Assembly (NCBI GenBank): GCA_003542355.1
Contig: DPKU01000210.1
Coordinates: forward strand, 2,979 to 16,379
Source: Clostridiales bacterium
Lineage (GTDB): Bacteria > Bacillota > Clostridia > Peptostreptococcales > Anaerovoracaceae
Direction of reading: 5' to 3'
Length of the DNA stretch: 13,401 nucleotides
In this document: in pieces, positions 1 to 5,901 of the stretch
How positions within the stretch are numbered: position 1 is the stretch's first letter
Layout: every line of letters begins with the position of its first letter
Program-made: the position numbers and the translations under genes
Notes under the pieces: generated by a model
Told to the model about the DNA's origin: nothing
Seen by the model: the letters and a program-made list of their open reading frames with translations, nothing else
Databases searched by the model: none

Positions 1-805
1 CCATCTCTTCTGCAAAAATATGATAGAACTTTTCCATCGACTGAGGCGGGAGCTTTTCTCCCATAGGGCGACGGAGGTGCGCTTCCGGCGTGTCCCCCAG
101 CAACCGCTCTACGGCCGGACTCACATAGGTTGTGCGCATATCCAGATCTGCTGTCCACACCACGTCGGATATATTTTCCATAAGCCTTCTGAATTTCTCT
201 TCATTCTCACGGATCTCATCCTGATATTTTTTTCGATCCTGCTGACTCTGGATCAACAGACCCAGCGCCACCGAGGCCAGGGGATACAGCAGCATCACCG
301 GCAGTGCCGTCGTCCGAAATATCTCGGTCCTGTATGGCTCCGGCAGTAAAAATACGCACAGCACCATCTGAATGTGGACCAGCAAGCTCATTACATATAT
401 GCTCAGCCATCTGCTTTTCTGAAAACGAGGGTGCACATAACAACGCCACAGTAAACCTGTCGTTACACTGGTCAGGATGGTGGCAACACCCATGTAGATC
501 CCGACGCCACCGATGGAGATTCGAAGTGCGACGGCTGCGAAGGCGGCGATCAGAGCAGGAATCCCGCCGATGGTGAGCGCCGTTACACTAAGAAGGATCG
601 TTCGTGTATCGAATACCAATCCCGGATACACAGGGTAAGGAATTTTCATAATGGCAAGGCAGATGGCAGCGATCAAAATGCCGTTCACCACCTGTTGCAG
701 CATTGGATTTCTGTCTGCTACAAGCTGACTGATCTCGAACACAACGAAGAGGGCCAAAAGCAGAGCTGCGTTGTTCAGCAGACCGATCCATAGATTGCCG
801 GGCAT
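1..805 (-). CDS. LytS-type 5TM membrane sensor with PAS domain (C-terminus off window)
   Basis: The frame is open from an ATG at 805 to the left edge, giving 268 codons of an unfinished protein. GGAGG lies 9 bases before the ATG and decides the start. Residues 5-188 hold about five hydrophobic segments. They include the layout typical of the 5TM receptor domain of LytS-like sensors: YPGLVFDTR near residues 59-68, then a GG and an R..IGG.G motif near 80-102. A short charged helix (188-207) leads into a PAS domain beginning EEKFRRLMENISDVVW at about 202. In known relatives this front end is joined to a histidine kinase, GGDEF or GGDEF/HD-GYP output; the output here lies outside the window. It probably senses a signal at the membrane and passes it to the cytoplasm. 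The family call is firm and the output is unknown. Confidence 0.85.
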   Translation of the reverse strand, partial: MPGNLWIGLLNNAALLLALFVVFEISQLVADRNPMLQQVVNGILIAAICLAIMKIPYPVYPGLVFDTRTILLSVTALTIGGIPALIAAFAAVALRISIGGVGIYMGVATILTSVTTGLLWRCYVHPRFQKSRWLSIYVMSLLVHIQMVLCVFLLPEPYRTEIFRTTALPVMLLYPLASVALGLLIQSQQDRKKYQDEIRENEEKFRRLMENISDVVWTADLDMRTTYVSPAVERLLGDTPEAHLRRPMGEKLPPQSMEKFYHIFAEEM

Positions 806-896
806 ATGTCATTCCTCCGTTGGTATTTCGTACTCCGCCGTATGGTCTGCATTTGTACTGCAGTTGTTTGGAATTAGCGATTTTACAGATATGGAC

Positions 897-925
897 AGTA
901 TAGCAAAATAGTATACCTTATACAA
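897..925 (-). promoter_or_regulatory. Sigma-A-type promoter of the 5TM-PAS sensor gene
   Basis: On the minus strand TTGTAT (925-920) is followed after 17 bases by TATACT (902-897), with a TG one base before the -10 (extended -10). Transcription would begin near 890, leaving a leader of about 85 bases. That leader contains a small hairpin, CTGCA/TGCAG (847-863), but no riboswitch fold that I recognise. Confidence 0.6.
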
Positions 926-953
926 TAATTAAGACGCACCGGATATCCGGCCC

Positions 954-989
954 AAATAAAAATCCGGGCCGCGTATTTTCGGCCCGGAT
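954..989 (-). terminator. Rho-independent terminator after the DUF2680 gene
   Basis: A perfect 9-bp stem, ATCCGGGCC (962-970) with GGCCCGGAT (981-989), closes a 10-base loop. On the minus strand it is followed by TTTTATTT (961-954). It lies 14 bases past the stop of the DUF2680 gene and separates it from the sensor gene promoter. Confidence 0.85.
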
Positions 990-1002
990 CACTTCTACCG
1001 GA

Positions 1003-1380
1003 TTATAACGTCTGCTGATTGAAACGATTGCCGAAGCCTTCGCCGGACCGGTTTCGTCCACCCTGCCCGCCGCCAAAGCCAACGCCCATACCTGCGCCGA
1101 CACGGCATCCGCCGCTCTGATCACAGTTCGCCATGTTTTCCTTGATCGCTGCGATGATTTCATCAGCCTCGACCTGAGTCATTGTGCCGTCAGCCACTCT
1201 TTCATCCAGAATAGCTTGCTTCCGTTCCAGCATCTGTGCCTGGAATTCGGCCGCATCCTCGTACGTTCCGGACAGCGCCCCCTGCATCATGAACCCCGGC
1301 GCTGCCAAAGCAGTGGCTGTGGTGGCTCCGATCAAAAGCAAGACGGCTCCGATCACTACGATCATTTTACGGTTTTTCAT
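1003..1380 (-). CDS. Small secreted DUF2680 (YckD-like) protein
   Basis: This is a 125-residue protein starting at the ATG at 1380, preceded by AGGGGG at a good distance. The frame stays open upstream to 1605, but only this start has a ribosome site and yields a proper export signal. Residues 1-27 form the signal peptide: KNRK, then a hydrophobic core ending ATALAAP, with a probable cut after ALA. Residues 40-83 match the DUF2680 pattern: a helix of ERKQAILDERVADG, then TMTQVEADEIIAAIKENM. The tail (about 88-125) is rich in glycine, arginine and asparagine and has two cysteines. DUF2680 has no agreed function; these are small exported helical proteins common in Firmicutes. Its own terminator follows, so it is probably transcribed alone. 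The family call is good and the role unknown. Confidence 0.8.
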   Translation of the reverse strand: MKNRKMIVVIGAVLLLIGATTATALAAPGFMMQGALSGTYEDAAEFQAQMLERKQAILDERVADGTMTQVEADEIIAAIKENMANCDQSGGCRVGAGMGVGFGGGQGGRNRSGEGFGNRFNQQTL

Positions 1381-1486
1381 ATTGTATTCCCCCTTTGCGT
1401 GCTGCATGTTATTTTTTCCTACGTTTTGATTATGCAATTTATATATGTTGAAATTGTGTTTATTCCTGCAAGAATTGATGAATATC

Positions 1487-1495
1487 TGATATGAT
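1487..1495 (+). promoter_or_regulatory. Possible extended -10 promoter of the GNAT gene
   Basis: TGA followed by TATGAT (1490-1495) makes an extended -10 element about 40 bases before the ATG at 1538. The matching -35 position (TGCAAG, 1467-1472) is poor, so this rests on the -10 alone. The same 157-base gap must also hold the promoter of the divergent DUF2680 gene, which I could not place. Confidence 0.4.
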
Positions 1496-1537
1496 GTTTG
1501 TATCCTATTGCTTTTGCTGACACGTGAGGAAACTGCA

Positions 1538-2080
1538 ATGACGACATATAGCCAACTTTTGACGCCACGCCTCCTGCTTCGACCTCTGACCGGGGAAGAT
1601 GCCAAAGATTTATTCGCATACCGTGCTTTGCAGGAGGTGTCTCAATACCAGGGATTCCATCCTGACACCCTGGATGATATCTATGCATTTCTTTCCAGCC
1701 TGTCGCCCCAGCCCGACGTGCCGGATACCTGGTTTCAGCTGGGGATTCGGACAAGAGAGGACGATCGCCTGATCGGCGATCTGGGCATTCACTTTCTGCC
1801 AGATTCAGCCCAGGCCGAGATCGGATTCACATTGGCGCCGTCAGAACAAAAAAAAGGCTACGCCCTGGAGGCGGCCCAAACCGTGCTCTACGCCCTGTTT
1901 TCCGAATGGGAGAAGCACCGGGTGATCGCTTCTGTAGACCCCAGAAATGAGCCCTCCATCTGTCTCCTTCTGAAGCTTGGCATGCGCAAGGAAGCCCATT
2001 TCAGAAAGAGTTACAGATTGGAGAATGGTTGGGGTGACGACTGCATTTATGCAATTTTAGAGGAAGAGTGGCAGAAATAG
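1538..2080 (+). CDS. GNAT acetyltransferase, RimJ/RimL type
   Basis: This 180-residue protein is probably an acetyl-CoA-dependent N-acetyltransferase of the RimJ/RimL (Acetyltransf_3) group. The ATG at 1538 is chosen over one 30 bases upstream because GAGGA precedes it and because the family usually starts just before the TPRLLLRPL strand (residues 9-17). The acetyl-CoA loop is QKKGYA at 104-109, after the strand AEIGFTLAPSE. DPRNEPSICLLLKLGMRKEAHF (from 134) is the usual N-x-x-S helix followed by the L-G-M/F turn. No signal or membrane segment is seen. The substrate cannot be told: group members modify ribosomal proteins, antibiotics or small amines. It is a lone gene, convergent with the XRE regulator. 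Confidence 0.85.
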   Translation: MTTYSQLLTPRLLLRPLTGEDAKDLFAYRALQEVSQYQGFHPDTLDDIYAFLSSLSPQPDVPDTWFQLGIRTREDDRLIGDLGIHFLPDSAQAEIGFTLAPSEQKKGYALEAAQTVLYALFSEWEKHRVIASVDPRNEPSICLLLKLGMRKEAHFRKSYRLENGWGDDCIYAILEEEWQK

Positions 2081-2095
2081 CCATTCTTCCTCTAA
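2057..2095. terminator. Long hairpin between convergent genes, terminator-like
   Basis: A 15-bp stem with one G-T pair (2057-2071 with 2081-2095) has a 9-base loop and contains the GNAT stop codon. It sits between two convergent genes, where a shared terminator is expected. Neither strand has a proper run of T after it (AATAATC on plus, AATTGC on minus), so intrinsic termination is not certain. Confidence 0.4.
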
Positions 2096-2107
2096 TAATC
2101 ATCGATT

Positions 2108-3205
2108 CTAAGTCAATTTCCTGACGATCATCTGATAGCGCTTTTCGCTGGCTAACGCAGCAAATGCGGGGTTGACCGTCACAAGATCGGTCATGCTCTT
2201 GCGGATCGTCTTTTCGTCCCGGGGAAGGCTGCCGCCCAGATCCAACTCCTCCAACCAGTCATCCAGCAGGTCGAAATAGCTGTCTCCGTGAAGCTTCATG
2301 GGATAGATATCGCTGATAGCCAGGTCAGCAAAGCGCTCCAGCATTTCCAGGGCTTTTTCTGTTTTTTCCTGGATCATATAGCCTTGCGCCGCGGTCACAT
2401 ATACATTGATCAGATGCCAGGGGTGGAGGCTCTGCATGTCAAAGACTTCCGCCGCCAAAAGCGTCCGCCGCAGCGTCTCTTCGAACTTTTTCGGCTCCTG
2501 AGCACACAGCATCATATATGCCGGTAAAAAATTGAACAGGACGACCATATTCTGGAAGATCCCTGCCTGTAAAACGGACTTTGCATGCTCCGGCTCTCCT
2601 TTCATCTGATATGCGGCAGAAAGAAGCGATTCGGCAGGCAGTGCTGGCTCTACAGTGCGGCCAAGCAGTTCCAGGGCAGCGTCGGGTTCCCCGGCTGTCA
2701 GGCTGCATAAGGCTTCCATATAAACTGCCTGCCTGCTGGCGGCAACATCCTCACTTTCTTCTCTGACTCGAACAAACAATTCTTTTGCTTCCCGGAGCAA
2801 TCCTGCAGATCTCTCCGGGTCTTTTTCCAACTCCAGATGATTGATCATCAGGATCCCCATCTGCAGCAGCAGCGGGAAGCAGGAATAATACTTTTTGATG
2901 ATTGCCCGGCATTCCGTCAGTACCGCTTCCAACGGTTCGGATGCGAATTTGCCGGACATTTTTTTGTACAGTGCGCGGATATCTTCTTTCGTCATCTGCG
3001 GTTGATAGTCCATCAGCTCGTCGATGCTGATGTTGAAATAGGCAGCCAGCTGAGGAAGGAATGTGACATCCGGATAGCTCTGCTCGGTTTCCCATTTGGA
3101 AACCGACGCTTTGGAAACACCGATATAATTCGCCAGTTCATCCTGTGTGATACCCTTTTCTTTTCTCTTCTTCATCAGCACTCTGCCGATATTGATCTCT
3201 TTCAT
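2108..3205 (-). CDS. XRE-family transcriptional regulator with long helical C-terminal region
   Basis: A 365-residue DNA-binding regulator. The ATG at 3205 has AGGAGG 8 bases upstream; a GTG three codons earlier lies inside that ribosome site and is rejected. Residues 4-62 form a Cro/CI-type helix-turn-helix: ITQDELANYIGVSKASVSKWE carries the recognition helix, and SYPDVTFLPQLAAYFNISIDELM is the usual end of the fold. The remaining 300 residues are helical and read like TPR-type repeats (stretches such as EPDAALELL and EKTEKALEMLERFA). This layout is common in Clostridia, where the tail may bind a peptide or partner, but the ligand is unknown. It has its own likely promoter. It lies downstream of the AraC gene in the same direction, so some readthrough is possible. 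Confidence 0.85.
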   Translation of the reverse strand: MKEINIGRVLMKKRKEKGITQDELANYIGVSKASVSKWETEQSYPDVTFLPQLAAYFNISIDELMDYQPQMTKEDIRALYKKMSGKFASEPLEAVLTECRAIIKKYYSCFPLLLQMGILMINHLELEKDPERSAGLLREAKELFVRVREESEDVAASRQAVYMEALCSLTAGEPDAALELLGRTVEPALPAESLLSAAYQMKGEPEHAKSVLQAGIFQNMVVLFNFLPAYMMLCAQEPKKFEETLRRTLLAAEVFDMQSLHPWHLINVYVTAAQGYMIQEKTEKALEMLERFADLAISDIYPMKLHGDSYFDLLDDWLEELDLGGSLPRDEKTIRKSMTDLVTVNPAFAALASEKRYQMIVRKLT

Positions 3206-3213
3206 TGAAATCA

Positions 3214-3219
3214 CCTCCT
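3214..3219 (-). promoter_or_regulatory. Ribosome binding site that decides the XRE gene start
   Basis: A perfect AGGAGG stands 8 bases before the ATG at 3205. It overlaps the alternative GTG at 3214, so only the ATG can be served. Confidence 0.75.
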
Positions 3220-3225
3220 GCCATC

Positions 3226-3254
3226 ATAATAGATGGTTGAAGCAAGGGGCACAA
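3226..3254 (-). promoter_or_regulatory. Likely promoter of the XRE regulator gene
   Basis: On the minus strand TTGTGC (3254-3249) and TATTAT (3231-3226) are 17 bases apart. Transcription would start near 3219, at the edge of the ribosome site, giving a very short leader. The boxes and spacing are good; the tight leader lowers confidence. Confidence 0.45.
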
Positions 3255-3300
3255 TGGAGCCGCACTCAACTTCTGTGGACAAAATCAACCTATGCGATAC

Positions 3301-4158
3301 TCACTTCTTCACAATAGGAAGCCAGACTTCGGAACGATACGCCGGCGACTTCTGATCTCCTTCAAAATAGACTTCGATATCCGGCCCGTTGGAGTATTCG
3401 TAACCGGAAGTGGGGAGCCACTCTGTGACGATTCGCTTCTGCAGCTCCTGAATCGCGCCGGGCATGGCGCCGATGCATTCAAAGATCGCCCAGGTGCCTG
3501 CCGGAACCAGGTAGTCCTCCATGTTGTCCGGCACTTCCTTGCCGGAAGAAACTGCAATGTAGTAGTCCAGTGCTTCGCCATCCATGCATGTGCTTACGCC
3601 CAGCAGTCCGAGGGGCGATTGGTCCAGCAAGGACAGAATTTGCGGTACGATGCCACTTTGTATGGTCTTCTGCCAGAACTGAGGCACCTTTTCGAAGCAC
3701 TCTTCCATCTTCATGTCCAGGTGTATCTTTGTACCCACGATCCTGAACGCTTCCTTCGTTACGATTTTGTAATTCATCTGCTCTTCTCCTTTGATCGATA
3801 TCGTGAAACTGATGCGCGGGAATGCGGCCAGCGCAGCGCCTTCGCGCCTTGCTGCGGATGGCGAAACACCATGAATGCTGCGGAATGCCCGATTGAATGC
3901 TGTCGGAGAATCGTAGCCGTACTTCAACGCCAGATCGATGATTTTCTCATCTGTGGTCTGGAGTTCGAAGGCAGCGGCTGTCATCCTTCTTCGGCGGATG
4001 TATTCCGAAAGCGGTACGCCGGCAATATAAGCGAACATCCGTTGAAAGTGGAAGACCGAGCAGCAGGCGATCCGGGCGGCATGCCCGAAGCTGATTTCCT
4101 CCGACAAATTGTCTTCGATATAGTCGACCGCCTGGTTCATTCGATTCAGCCAATCCAT
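3301..4158 (-). CDS. AraC-family regulator with GyrI-like effector-binding domain
   Basis: A 285-residue regulator; the ATG at 4158 follows GAGGTGATGAA. Residues 8-106 hold the two helix-turn-helix motifs of the AraC DNA-binding domain. The second reads IIDLALKYGYDSPTAFNRAFRSIHGVSP (73-100), the family signature. A link of about 20 residues (FPRISFTISIKGEEQ) joins it to a GyrI-like/SOUL-superfamily domain from about 128 to the end, with the typical SGKEVPDNMEDYLVPAGTWAIFECIG and a C-terminal DIEVYFEGD stretch. Relatives with this order, such as Rob or BltR-like regulators, bind hydrophobic small molecules or drugs and switch on export or stress genes. A similar role is inferred here. The target is not visible; the nearby acetyltransferase genes are candidates. 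Confidence 0.9.
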   Translation of the reverse strand: MDWLNRMNQAVDYIEDNLSEEISFGHAARIACCSVFHFQRMFAYIAGVPLSEYIRRRRMTAAAFELQTTDEKIIDLALKYGYDSPTAFNRAFRSIHGVSPSAARREGAALAAFPRISFTISIKGEEQMNYKIVTKEAFRIVGTKIHLDMKMEECFEKVPQFWQKTIQSGIVPQILSLLDQSPLGLLGVSTCMDGEALDYYIAVSSGKEVPDNMEDYLVPAGTWAIFECIGAMPGAIQELQKRIVTEWLPTSGYEYSNGPDIEVYFEGDQKSPAYRSEVWLPIVKK

Positions 4159-4229
4159 TTCATCACCTCACTTCAGCTACACTGTAGCATTTGCACACAA
4201 CTGCTTCCTCTCTTTTGATGCACAACTCT

Positions 4230-4269
4230 GCAAGCTTTTCCGAACAAGAGCAGAATATCGGAAGCTTGC
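4230..4269 (-). terminator. Imperfect hairpin in the DUF3795-AraC gap
   Basis: GCAAGC (4230-4235) pairs with GCTTGC (4264-4269). TTCCG pairs with CGGAA inside it, with a two-base bulge and a 16-base loop. It lies just past the DUF3795 stop and before the AraC gene. There is no T run after it, so it may be a weak terminator, an attenuator or chance. Confidence 0.3.
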
Positions 4270-4282
4270 TGTGTATCGTCTG

Positions 4283-4822
4283 TTATTTGGTCAGCTTCAA
4301 CACGACACCTTCAAGCTCTGCATTTTTTGTCAATGCAGCCCGTAATGCGCGTTCCCGGCCCTTTCGATCGCTGGGGATGTCGGCTTCGATCAGAGCTTCC
4401 CGGAGAGCCTCAGGCGAAAGCAGCGCAGCGGCCAGACAGAAAAAACTCTTTCCTCGTCCGCTGTCGTAGTCGGCCAGCATCTTTTCCAAAAGACTGATCC
4501 GTTCCTTTTGCTGATCCAGAAAGGCATTCAAACCGATCTTTCCGATCAGTTCATGATTCTTAAAAATACGTTGATGCGTGACAAAGGAATCACGTTCGAT
4601 CTTTTCTCTATCGTATTTTATACAAGGAAATTCTTCACACTGCCCGCATACCTCCAGTCCATGCTTCTGACTGCAGCAAGTCTTGTGGGCGCATGGCGGA
4701 TGCAAGCGTTCAAAATCCGGGCCTCCGCAGCCCGGACACCTGGATGCACCCTCGGTATAGTACCGTGGGCACAGACCGCAGTCGATGCCGCAGCAGCCGA
4801 TAGACGCGTACATTTTGCTCAT
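4283..4822 (-). CDS. DUF3795 cysteine-rich protein
   Basis: This 179-residue protein starts at the ATG at 4822, with GGAGG 8 bases upstream. Residues 1-70 carry twelve cysteines (10, 11, 15, 18, 29, 32, 44, 49, 50, 59, 62, 67) in CGxxCGLC, CxGC, CxxKTCC and CGxCxxFPC patterns. This is the DUF3795 signature and probably binds zinc or a metal cluster. The rest (about 75-179) is charged and helical, with a run of alanine, leucine and glutamate; it has no membrane segment. The function of DUF3795 is not established. It follows the phosphinothricin-type acetyltransferase gene by 38 bases in the same direction, so the two are probably co-transcribed, but nothing visible links their roles. Confidence 0.8.
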   Translation of the reverse strand: MSKMYASIGCCGIDCGLCPRYYTEGASRCPGCGGPDFERLHPPCAHKTCCSQKHGLEVCGQCEEFPCIKYDREKIERDSFVTHQRIFKNHELIGKIGLNAFLDQQKERISLLEKMLADYDSGRGKSFFCLAAALLSPEALREALIEADIPSDRKGRERALRAALTKNAELEGVVLKLTK

Positions 4823-4860
4823 TTGCTTGGCCTCCCGTCATTGATGTACCGCAAAGGAAT

Positions 4861-5358
4861 CTACAGTCCGATCGTCCGGCTCCTGCGTTCCAGAAGCGCA
4901 GTATCGTGCCAGACTCCATCGGGCATCCTGCCGATCCGTTCCCGTATGCCGACCAGTCTAAAACCACATTTCTTGTGCAGTTCGATGCTGGCTGTGTTTT
5001 CTTTGGTGATCACTCCTTGCAGCATCCAAAAACCGTTGGCTTCGGACTGGCGGATCAATTCATTCAGCAGCGCGGTGCCTACGCCCATCTTTTTGTAAGC
5101 CGCCCCCACGTAGACGCTCACTTCTCCGATACCTGCATACACCAAACGGCTGGAAACGGCGGATAAAGCTGCCCAGCCGAGCACTTCATCGCGCTTGCGC
5201 GCCACCAATCTGCAGCAAGCAACGTGTCCCCTGTCCCAGTCTTCCCAGCTGGGAACTTCGCTTTGAAACGTGGCCAGACCTGTCTCGATGCCCTCTTGAT
5301 AGATGGCAGCCACTTGAGGCCAATCCCCGGTCTTCATTACTTCGATTCTATAATCCAT
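4861..5358 (-). CDS. GNAT acetyltransferase, phosphinothricin/methionine-sulfone type (MnaT/Pat-like)
   Basis: This 165-residue enzyme has its ATG at 5358 after a perfect AGGAGGTGA site. It shows the marks of the Pat/Bar/MnaT branch: IYQEGIETGLATFQ (19-32); the acetyl-CoA loop KKMGVGTALL (89-98) after SVYV; NTASIELHKKCGFRLVGI (121-138); and the C-terminal GRMPDGVWHD...LERRS (143-160). Known members acetylate the free amino group of phosphinothricin, methionine sulfone or sulfoximine and related glutamate analogues. In most bacteria the natural use is probably detoxification. The protein has the family's usual length and no export signal. It heads a two-gene unit with the DUF3795 gene. Substrate choice within the family cannot be read from sequence. 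Confidence 0.88.
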   Translation of the reverse strand: MDYRIEVMKTGDWPQVAAIYQEGIETGLATFQSEVPSWEDWDRGHVACCRLVARKRDEVLGWAALSAVSSRLVYAGIGEVSVYVGAAYKKMGVGTALLNELIRQSEANGFWMLQGVITKENTASIELHKKCGFRLVGIRERIGRMPDGVWHDTALLERRSRTIGL

Positions 5359-5402
5359 TTTGTCACCTCCTATATGCTCCGCATTTCCAGTCGATTGAAA
5401 AC

Positions 5403-5431
5403 ATTATACATTTATTTGAAGCCTTGAGAAA
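5403..5431 (-). promoter_or_regulatory. Promoter of the Pat-type acetyltransferase-DUF3795 unit
   Basis: On the minus strand a perfect TATAAT (5408-5403) lies 17 bases after a weak TTTCTC (5431-5426). Transcription would begin near 5396, about 38 bases before the ATG. A TTGACA further upstream (5452-5447) has no -10 at the right distance. Confidence 0.5.
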
Positions 5432-5445
5432 CCACCTGTTGATGA

Positions 5446-5474
5446 TTGTCAATTCACTTCTTTTGTGATATATT
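5446..5474 (+). promoter_or_regulatory. Strong extended -10 promoter of the DUF454-catalase-Fur operon
   Basis: TTGTCA (5446-5451) is followed after exactly 17 bases by TATATT (5469-5474), with TG at 5466-5467 making an extended -10. The predicted start of transcription is near 5481, inside the phased repeats described next. The promoter points away from that of the acetyltransferase unit. Confidence 0.75.
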
Positions 5475-5507
5475 AACAGTATTAAGTACTATTAAGTATT
5501 TACTGTT
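5471..5507 (+). repeat. Phased direct repeats and inverted arms over the operon start, candidate operator
   Basis: TATTAAGTA occurs at 5480-5488 and again at 5490-5498, one helical turn apart. A related TATTAACAGTA stands at 5471-5481. The block is framed by inverted arms AACAGTA (5475-5481) and TACTGTT (5501-5507). It overlaps the -10 and the predicted start of transcription, where a repressor would block the polymerase. The Fur/PerR-type gene at the end of the operon is the obvious candidate. The pattern is not the textbook PerR box, so the link is inferred. Confidence 0.5.
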
Positions 5508-5508
5508 T

Positions 5509-5513
5509 GGAGG
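5509..5513 (+). promoter_or_regulatory. Ribosome binding site that supports a TTG start
   Basis: GGAGG lies 9 bases before the TTG at 5523. No ATG or GTG exists in that frame between the ribosome site and the conserved N-terminus, so TTG is taken as the start. Confidence 0.7.
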
Positions 5514-5522
5514 TGTGTCAAC

Positions 5523-5888
5523 TTGCCTGTAAAAATCATTCTTCTCACAGCACTGGGGTTTCTTTTTCTGGGCATGGCGGCGATCGGGCTTCTTCTGCCC
5601 ATCTGGCCAACCACTCCTTTTGTCCTGGTTTCAGTGGCCTGCTTCTCTTCGACTCCACGCATCAAAGCCCAGATCATGAGGATCGCTTTTTTTCGTGAAC
5701 ACATCGAAAACTACGAAAACAGGACCGGCCTGTCTTTGAAAACGACCCGCATCAGCCTGATCTGGCTATGGGGTATGCTGTTTCTTTCCGTGGCAGTGAC
5801 CCAAAACATCAAGCTTGCTGCCCTTCTTTTATTGATCGGTATTGCGGTGACGGTGCACATCCTTTGGATGGCCCGGGCAAAAGATTGA
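5523..5888 (+). CDS. DUF454 (YbaN-like) inner-membrane protein
   Basis: This 121-residue protein starts at a TTG codon, supported by GGAGG 9 bases upstream. Residues 4-22 and 24-42 are hydrophobic and enclose the family signature GLLLPIWPTTPFVLVSVACF (22-41). A polar stretch follows, with HIENYENRTGLSLKTTRISLIW (55-76). Two more membrane segments lie near 73-91 and 93-115. This is the DUF454 layout and usual length. The family has no proven function; members often sit beside haem-, iron- or redox-related genes. Here it is the first gene of the catalase operon, 13 bases ahead of the catalase start, so a role in haem or iron handling or in membrane redox during peroxide stress is possible but unproven. 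Confidence 0.85.
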   Translation: MPVKIILLTALGFLFLGMAAIGLLLPIWPTTPFVLVSVACFSSTPRIKAQIMRIAFFREHIENYENRTGLSLKTTRISLIWLWGMLFLSVAVTQNIKLAALLLLIGIAVTVHILWMARAKD

Positions 5889-5901
5889 AAGGAGAATCAA
5901 C

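Noticed and set aside
806..896. Possible c-di-GMP riboswitch in the leader of the 5TM-PAS sensor gene
   Set aside because: Only a 5-bp hairpin is present; the conserved GEMM core was not found there or in the 10268-10418 gap.
1381..1605. N-terminal extension of the DUF2680 frame
   Set aside because: No ribosome site precedes the earlier start. The extension would bury the signal peptide and it overlaps the GNAT gene on the other strand.
3292..4218. Open frame of 308 codons on the plus strand opposite the AraC regulator gene
   Set aside because: It is antisense to a well-supported AraC/GyrI-like gene; its protein has no recognisable domain and no ribosome site.
5403..5474. Classic 15-bp PerR box in the divergent gap before the catalase operon
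   Set aside because: No stretch matches TTATAATNATTATAA well; only the phased TATTAAGTA repeats are convincing.
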